DNA from: Campylobacter bilis
Lineage (GTDB): Bacteria > Campylobacterota > Campylobacteria > Campylobacterales > Campylobacteraceae
Reading direction: 5' to 3'
NCBI RefSeq assembly: GCF_016806695.1
Contig: NZ_WUED01000012.1
Span: 1-50,236, forward strand
DNA length: 50,236 bases
Both the position numbers and the translations under genes were made by a program. Under the pieces are notes generated by a model, which did not search any database, had not been told where the DNA came from, and saw nothing but the letters and a program-made list of their open reading frames with translations. How positions within the stretch are numbered: the first letter of the stretch is position 1; each line of letters opens with the position of its first letter. Below, one piece after another: positions 46,971 through 50,236 of this stretch.

Positions 46971-48012
46971 AGATTAAATTCTTTTCTTTTAATATCATAT
47001 ACATTTTTAAAGTCGACACAAAAAAAGTCAAAATCGCAGGCCCTAATATAATCCCCCAAAAACCAAAGCTTGAAATCCCCGCTATCATAGCCAAGAAAAT
47101 CAACAATTCATTGATTTTAGTCGGACTTTTAACCAGCTTTTTATTGATCCATTTGATGATTAAAGGTTTGATTAAAGTATCTGCGATAAATGAAATCACA
47201 ACAACACAATAAATAAAAATCACAATTGCACCATTAAAATTATTCGAAGCAAATTCATAAAGACTCACAGGCACGTACACCAAAGCCCCTCCTATAGCAG
47301 GTATGAGTGAGCTTAGTGAGAAAATCACTCCCATTAAAATCCCATCATACCCATAAAACATAGTAATCAAAGCAAACAAAGTCCCTTGAAAAATAGCAAT
47401 GATCACCATAGAGTAGAGCACCACAGCCATTACATTTCCTACTTCGCTAAATACATCATCAAGTTCTTTTTTCTCAATGGGAATGATTGATTTAAGATAG
47501 ACAATGAGTTCAGTCCCATATAAATTCGCAAAAAAATAAAATATACAAATTAAAACCATATCTACGAGGAATTTAGCCCCTGATTTAGTGAAACTTGAAG
47601 CATAACTTAAAATTTGCTTAGAAATGCTATTTAAGTCTATAGAAGCTAGGATTTCTTTGATTTTAGGTTGCAAAAAGCTTAAGCTTTCAGGCAAGATAAA
47701 TTGATAGTTTTTCACATAATCAAGAGTTTGCGTGATGAGATTAATATCAAAATTCTTAAGAGCTTTAGCAAGTTCTATCATAGCATAAACAAAGGGTGCA
47801 AAAAAAAGCAAAACCATACAAGAGGTTGTAAGCATGCAAGCGAGGAATTGATGATTTTGTGTGAGTTTTAAAAATTTAGCATGGATGTTTGAAGTAGCCA
47901 CTGCCATCAAGCTTGCAATGATAATAACGAGTAAAAAACCCTTAAAAAGATAAAGCAAAAGAAACAAAACAACTAAAATAAAGCTAATGATAAAAAATTT
48001 CCCATTTCGCAA
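46969..48012 (-). CDS. AI-2E family inner-membrane transporter
   Basis: 347 residues with about seven to eight hydrophobic segments: a pair at 10-40, one at 60-85, a long soluble stretch at about 90-145, then several helices with IGGALVYVPVSLYEF and FGFWGIILGPAILTFF near the end, typical of the AI-2E/PerM exporter-like family. Some members export small molecules or act as Na/H antiporters; the substrate is unknown here (Cj1363). The start lies 3 bases after the ruvB stop. Confidence 0.85.
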   Translation of the reverse strand: MRNGKFFIISFILVVLFLLLYLFKGFLLVIIIASLMAVATSNIHAKFLKLTQNHQFLACMLTTSCMVLLFFAPFVYAMIELAKALKNFDINLITQTLDYVKNYQFILPESLSFLQPKIKEILASIDLNSISKQILSYASSFTKSGAKFLVDMVLICIFYFFANLYGTELIVYLKSIIPIEKKELDDVFSEVGNVMAVVLYSMVIIAIFQGTLFALITMFYGYDGILMGVIFSLSSLIPAIGGALVYVPVSLYEFASNNFNGAIVIFIYCVVVISFIADTLIKPLIIKWINKKLVKSPTKINELLIFLAMIAGISSFGFWGIILGPAILTFFVSTLKMYMILKEKNLI

Positions 48013-48015
48013 AAT

Positions 48016-49023
48016 TCACTCCTCAAATAAAGTTTTTTCATAATTTAGCTTTAGCACCTTATAGCTTTTCTCACTTGCTATACGCCCTTTTGCTGTACGT
48101 TTGATATAGCCATTAGCTAGCAAATAGGGTTCTATAACATCTTCTATAGTATTTTCATCTTCACTTAGTGCTGCAGCTATGCTTGAAAGCCCTATAGGCC
48201 TTTGCTTAGCAGCGGTTAAAAGTTCAAGATATCTTAAATCCATAGCATCAAAGCCAAGTTCATTAACACCCAAAGAATTTAAAGCCTCATGCGCTCTTTG
48301 CACTGTAATTAGTGCTTCATCATTCACATCAGCAAAATCCCTTACTCTTTTTAAAAGCCTTAGCGCGATTCTAGGCGTAGATCGCGATCTTTTAGCAATT
48401 TCTAGTGCAGCTTTTTCTTCACAGTTTTTATGAAGTTTTAAAGCCGCTTTTTGAAGTATGAGTGCAAGTTCTTCATCCTTATAAAATTCAAGGCGAAATT
48501 GCATCCCAAACCTATCTCGCAAAGGATTGCTTAGCATACCAGTGCGTGTTGTAGCCCCAATGAGAGTGAATTTTGGCAAATCAATTTTTATAGTTTGTGC
48601 CGCAGGTCCGCTTCCTATGATGATATCAAGCCTATAATCTTCCATCGCAGGATAGAGCACTTCTTCTATAGTCGGGCTTAAACGGTGGATTTCATCTATG
48701 AAAAGCACATCCCCTTCGGTAAGATTGGTCAAAATAGCGGCCAAATCCCCGCTTTTTTCTATCATGGGTGCAGCAGTGGTTTTGATATTAGATCCCATTT
48801 CATAAGAAATAATATTTGCTAGCGTAGTTTTTCCAAGCCCTGCAGGCCCACTAAAAAGTATATGATCTAAACACTCTTTGCGTTTTTTAGCCGCTTTTAT
48901 GAAGATATTTAAATTTTTTTTGATATTTTCTTGTCCTATATAATCATCGAAATTTAAAGGCCTTAGGGAATTTTCATAGCTTTCATCAAAGGCGTATTTT
49001 TCTATTTCTACTATTCTATCCAT
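48016..49023 (-). CDS. ruvB: Holliday junction branch migration ATPase RuvB
   Basis: 335 residues. Walker [12 protein letters not shown], Walker [11 protein letters not shown], sensor [18 protein letters not shown] and arginine finger are present. The C-terminal winged helix has [28 protein letters not shown]. Drives RuvAB branch migration. Divergent from the next gene across 89 bases; ATTTTA at 49056-49061 read in reverse (TAAAAT) is a possible -10. Confidence 0.97.
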   Translation of the reverse strand: MDRIVEIEKYAFDESYENSLRPLNFDDYIGQENIKKNLNIFIKAAKKRKECLDHILFSGPAGLGKTTLANIISYEMGSNIKTTAAPMIEKSGDLAAILTNLTEGDVLFIDEIHRLSPTIEEVLYPAMEDYRLDIIIGSGPAAQTIKIDLPKFTLIGATTRTGMLSNPLRDRFGMQFRLEFYKDEELALILQKAALKLHKNCEEKAALEIAKRSRSTPRIALRLLKRVRDFADVNDEALITVQRAHEALNSLGVNELGFDAMDLRYLELLTAAKQRPIGLSSIAAALSEDENTIEDVIEPYLLANGYIKRTAKGRIASEKSYKVLKLNYEKTLFEE

Positions 49024-49073
49024 ATCTTTACTTGTTTTTAGAAAATTAAAATAAGATTTTAGCTAAAATTTGC

Positions 49074-49079
49074 TAGAAT
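49074..49079 (+). promoter_or_regulatory. Probable -10 element (TAGAAT) before the small conserved gene
   Basis: TAGAAT in the ruvB divergent gap, 34 bases before the GTG start. It may also be the main promoter feeding read-through into the tmRNA gene. Confidence 0.4.
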
Positions 49080-49112
49080 TTAAATTAAACTTTAAATGAT
49101 TAGGGTTTAAAA

Positions 49113-49523
49113 GTGGGAATTTTAACAAAACTAGAATCAGATTATGAAGCAGACGATATAGAGAAATTTTTGCAATTTTTCAGGACTATGTGCGATAGGT
49201 TTGAACCTTTAATCATCAAGCTTGCAAGCGATAGTTCACGCTATAAACAAGCCATAAAAGAACTACAAACTCTAGCACACAATACCGCTTGGGCTGCAAG
49301 ACGTTTAAATCTAGAGGAAGTTACGGACTTTTGCGTATTTTGTGAGGAGATGATGATACAAGCAGATCGTTTCAAAGGCCCTGCAAGTGAGGAATTTACA
49401 GACTGGATGCTTTTAATGAGTGATCAGTTTGAAAAGTATTGTTCTTCTTATGAAAATGATGATACTGTTTTAGCTGTTTTTAATCCTTTAATTGTTAATG
49501 TTCCTAATATCATTTCTAAATAA
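49113..49523 (+). CDS. Conserved small helical protein, function unknown
   Basis: 136 residues, acidic and mainly helical, with FLQFFRTMCDRFEPLIIKLASD and WAARRLNLEEVTDFCVFCEEMM. Two Cys lie in FCVFCEE. No domain recognised. The start is a GTG at 49113 with TAGGG upstream; the only nearby ATG frame closes after four codons. By position it is Cj1361. Its stop codon directly abuts the tmRNA 5' end. Confidence 0.8.
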   Translation: MGILTKLESDYEADDIEKFLQFFRTMCDRFEPLIIKLASDSSRYKQAIKELQTLAHNTAWAARRLNLEEVTDFCVFCEEMMIQADRFKGPASEEFTDWMLLMSDQFEKYCSSYENDDTVLAVFNPLIVNVPNIISK

Positions 49524-49882
49524 GGGAGCGACTTGGTTTCGACAAGAATAAGTCAGCTTAGATGGCATGCCGCTTTAGGCAAAGCGTAAAAAGCCTAAAT
49601 AAAATTAAACGCAAACAACGTTAAATTCGCTCCTGCTTACGCTAAAGCTGCGTAAGTTCAGTTGAGCCCGAGTTTAAGCCATACTATCTAGCTTAATTTT
49701 CGGTCATTTTGATAGTGTAGCCTTCATGCTTGACAAGCCTTAGGGTGAAATTAAAGTCTTAGCCTTGCTTATAAGCTTTCAAAGATGAGTAAAGCAAGGT
49801 GAAAAATCTCATCTTTGTAAGCATGTAGAGGTCTTTGTGGGCTTATTTTTGGACAGGGGTTCAATTCCCCTCGCTTCCACCA
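49524..49882 (+). ncRNA. ssrA: tmRNA (transfer-messenger RNA)
   Basis: A 359-base one-piece tmRNA. The 5' end GGGAGCGACTTGG pairs with TCGCTTCC before the encoded CCA. The 3' part has the tRNA-like GGACAGGGGTTCAATTCCCC arm. The internal reading frame at 49611-49652 encodes ANNVKFAPAYAKAA, then TAA, the known Campylobacter tag. It rescues stalled ribosomes and marks products for proteolysis. The gene starts directly after the upstream stop codon, so its promoter lies inside that gene or it is processed from a joint transcript. Confidence 0.97.
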
Positions 49883-49883
49883 T

Positions 49884-49905
49884 TGCTTAGCTTAAGCATT
49901 TTTTT
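49884..49905 (+). terminator. Rho-independent terminator of ssrA
   Basis: TGCTTA and TAAGCA arms around GCT, followed by seven T. It begins two bases after the tmRNA CCA. Confidence 0.8.
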
Positions 49906-50015
49906 AATCAATCCAGTTTTTGGTTTTATCTTAGAACTTAACCTCCTTTTAAAACAATATATTTTATCATTACATAATTATTTTTTATATTTTATCTTAC
50001 TTTAAAGGAACACTT

Positions 50016-50236
50016 ATGAAAGCTTGCAATACTCTCTGGGGGGGGGTATTTAAAATCTAAATACTCTGATTTAAAAAAACAAATAATTTAAGATCAAAGA
50101 ATTTAACTTCAAAGAATTTAAAATCAAAAAAACCAAATTCTAAAAAACTAGCCCTATCCTTAGCTACCATATCCTTACTAAGTTCTTGTGCTATGGCACA
50201 AATTAGTGGACCACAATATGCTTTTTACTCCTTTAG
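50016..50236 (+). pseudogene. Start of an autotransporter-like surface protein gene, off-frame at G9 and A7 tracts, cut by window end
   Basis: ATG at 50016 has AAGGAA upstream. The reading MKACNTLW enters a G9 tract (50038-50046) and stops at 50058. From about 50070 another stretch in the same numeric frame is open to the window end and encodes SKKLALSLATISLLSSCAMAQISG, a signal peptide with a Ser/Leu-rich core as in Campylobacter CapA/CapB-type autotransporters. To join the ATG to it, the G tract must be 8 or 11 and the A7 tract (50073-50079) must be 8. So the gene is OFF in this copy, or damaged. The passenger and barrel are outside the window. Confidence 0.6.
50038..50046 (+). repeat. Poly-G tract (G9), phase-variation type
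   Basis: Nine G in a 25-30% GC background, eight codons after an ATG with a good ribosome site. Such tracts of 8-11 G are the classical contingency loci of C. jejuni surface genes. Confidence 0.85.

Overview
The window is about 50 kb of a low-GC chromosome that I read as Campylobacter jejuni or a very close relative. The evidence is the gene order (kpsC-kpsS-P450-acpS-fliL, gapA-pgk-tpiA-fabI, feoB-feoA, katA with its ankyrin partner, selB-selA, glmS, fumC, ruvB, ssrA), the tmRNA tag ANNVKFAPAYAKAA, the futalosine menaquinone enzyme MqnE, and a poly-G tract at the start of a surface-protein gene. Gene names are from memory of the families and of reference C. jejuni strains; no search was run.

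1-9.4 kb is the end of a capsule locus. The variable part has an adenylate-forming ligase (cut by the window edge), an AAC(3)-fold N-acyltransferase, a sulfotransferase-like protein with an abnormal nucleotide-binding loop, a stand-alone acyl carrier protein and a CysC-family kinase. The conserved part is kpsC and kpsS, which build the Kdo linker, followed by a three-gene operon (membrane hydrolase-like protein, cytochrome P450, small membrane protein).

9.4-16.5 kb is housekeeping: acpS and fliL, a phosphohexomutase, rsfS and nadD, then gapA-pgk-tpiA-fabI as one tightly spaced operon. 16.5-25.7 kb holds the ferrous iron transporter feoAB, a ridA-(decayed frame)-metC-lyase operon divergent from the PAS regulator heuR, and catalase with its ankyrin partner divergent from a DUF2325 gene. 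Most of this concerns iron, haem, peroxide and sulfur amino acids. 25.7-34.5 kb has flavodoxin, a DsbC-like thioredoxin-fold protein, selB-selA, a large polyferredoxin, an MFS efflux pump and rdgB.

34.5-41.2 kb holds an MlaA-MlaC-MMPL lipid-transport operon, a purine phosphoribosyltransferase beside a permease gene broken by two single-base shifts, and mqnE. 41.3-49.9 kb has a degenerate GlnD-like protein, glmS, fumC, an AI-2E-family permease, ruvB, a small conserved protein and the tmRNA gene. The last 220 bases begin a probable autotransporter gene that is off-frame at a G9 tract and an A7 tract.

The observations most worth follow-up are the sulfotransferase-like/CysC-like pair without visible methyl-phosphoramidate genes, the catalytically empty GlnD-like protein, the twice-shifted purine permease, the dual-homopolymer autotransporter start, and perfect palindromes at the katA and heuR-ridA promoters. 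No tRNA, rRNA, insertion sequence or CRISPR array was seen.
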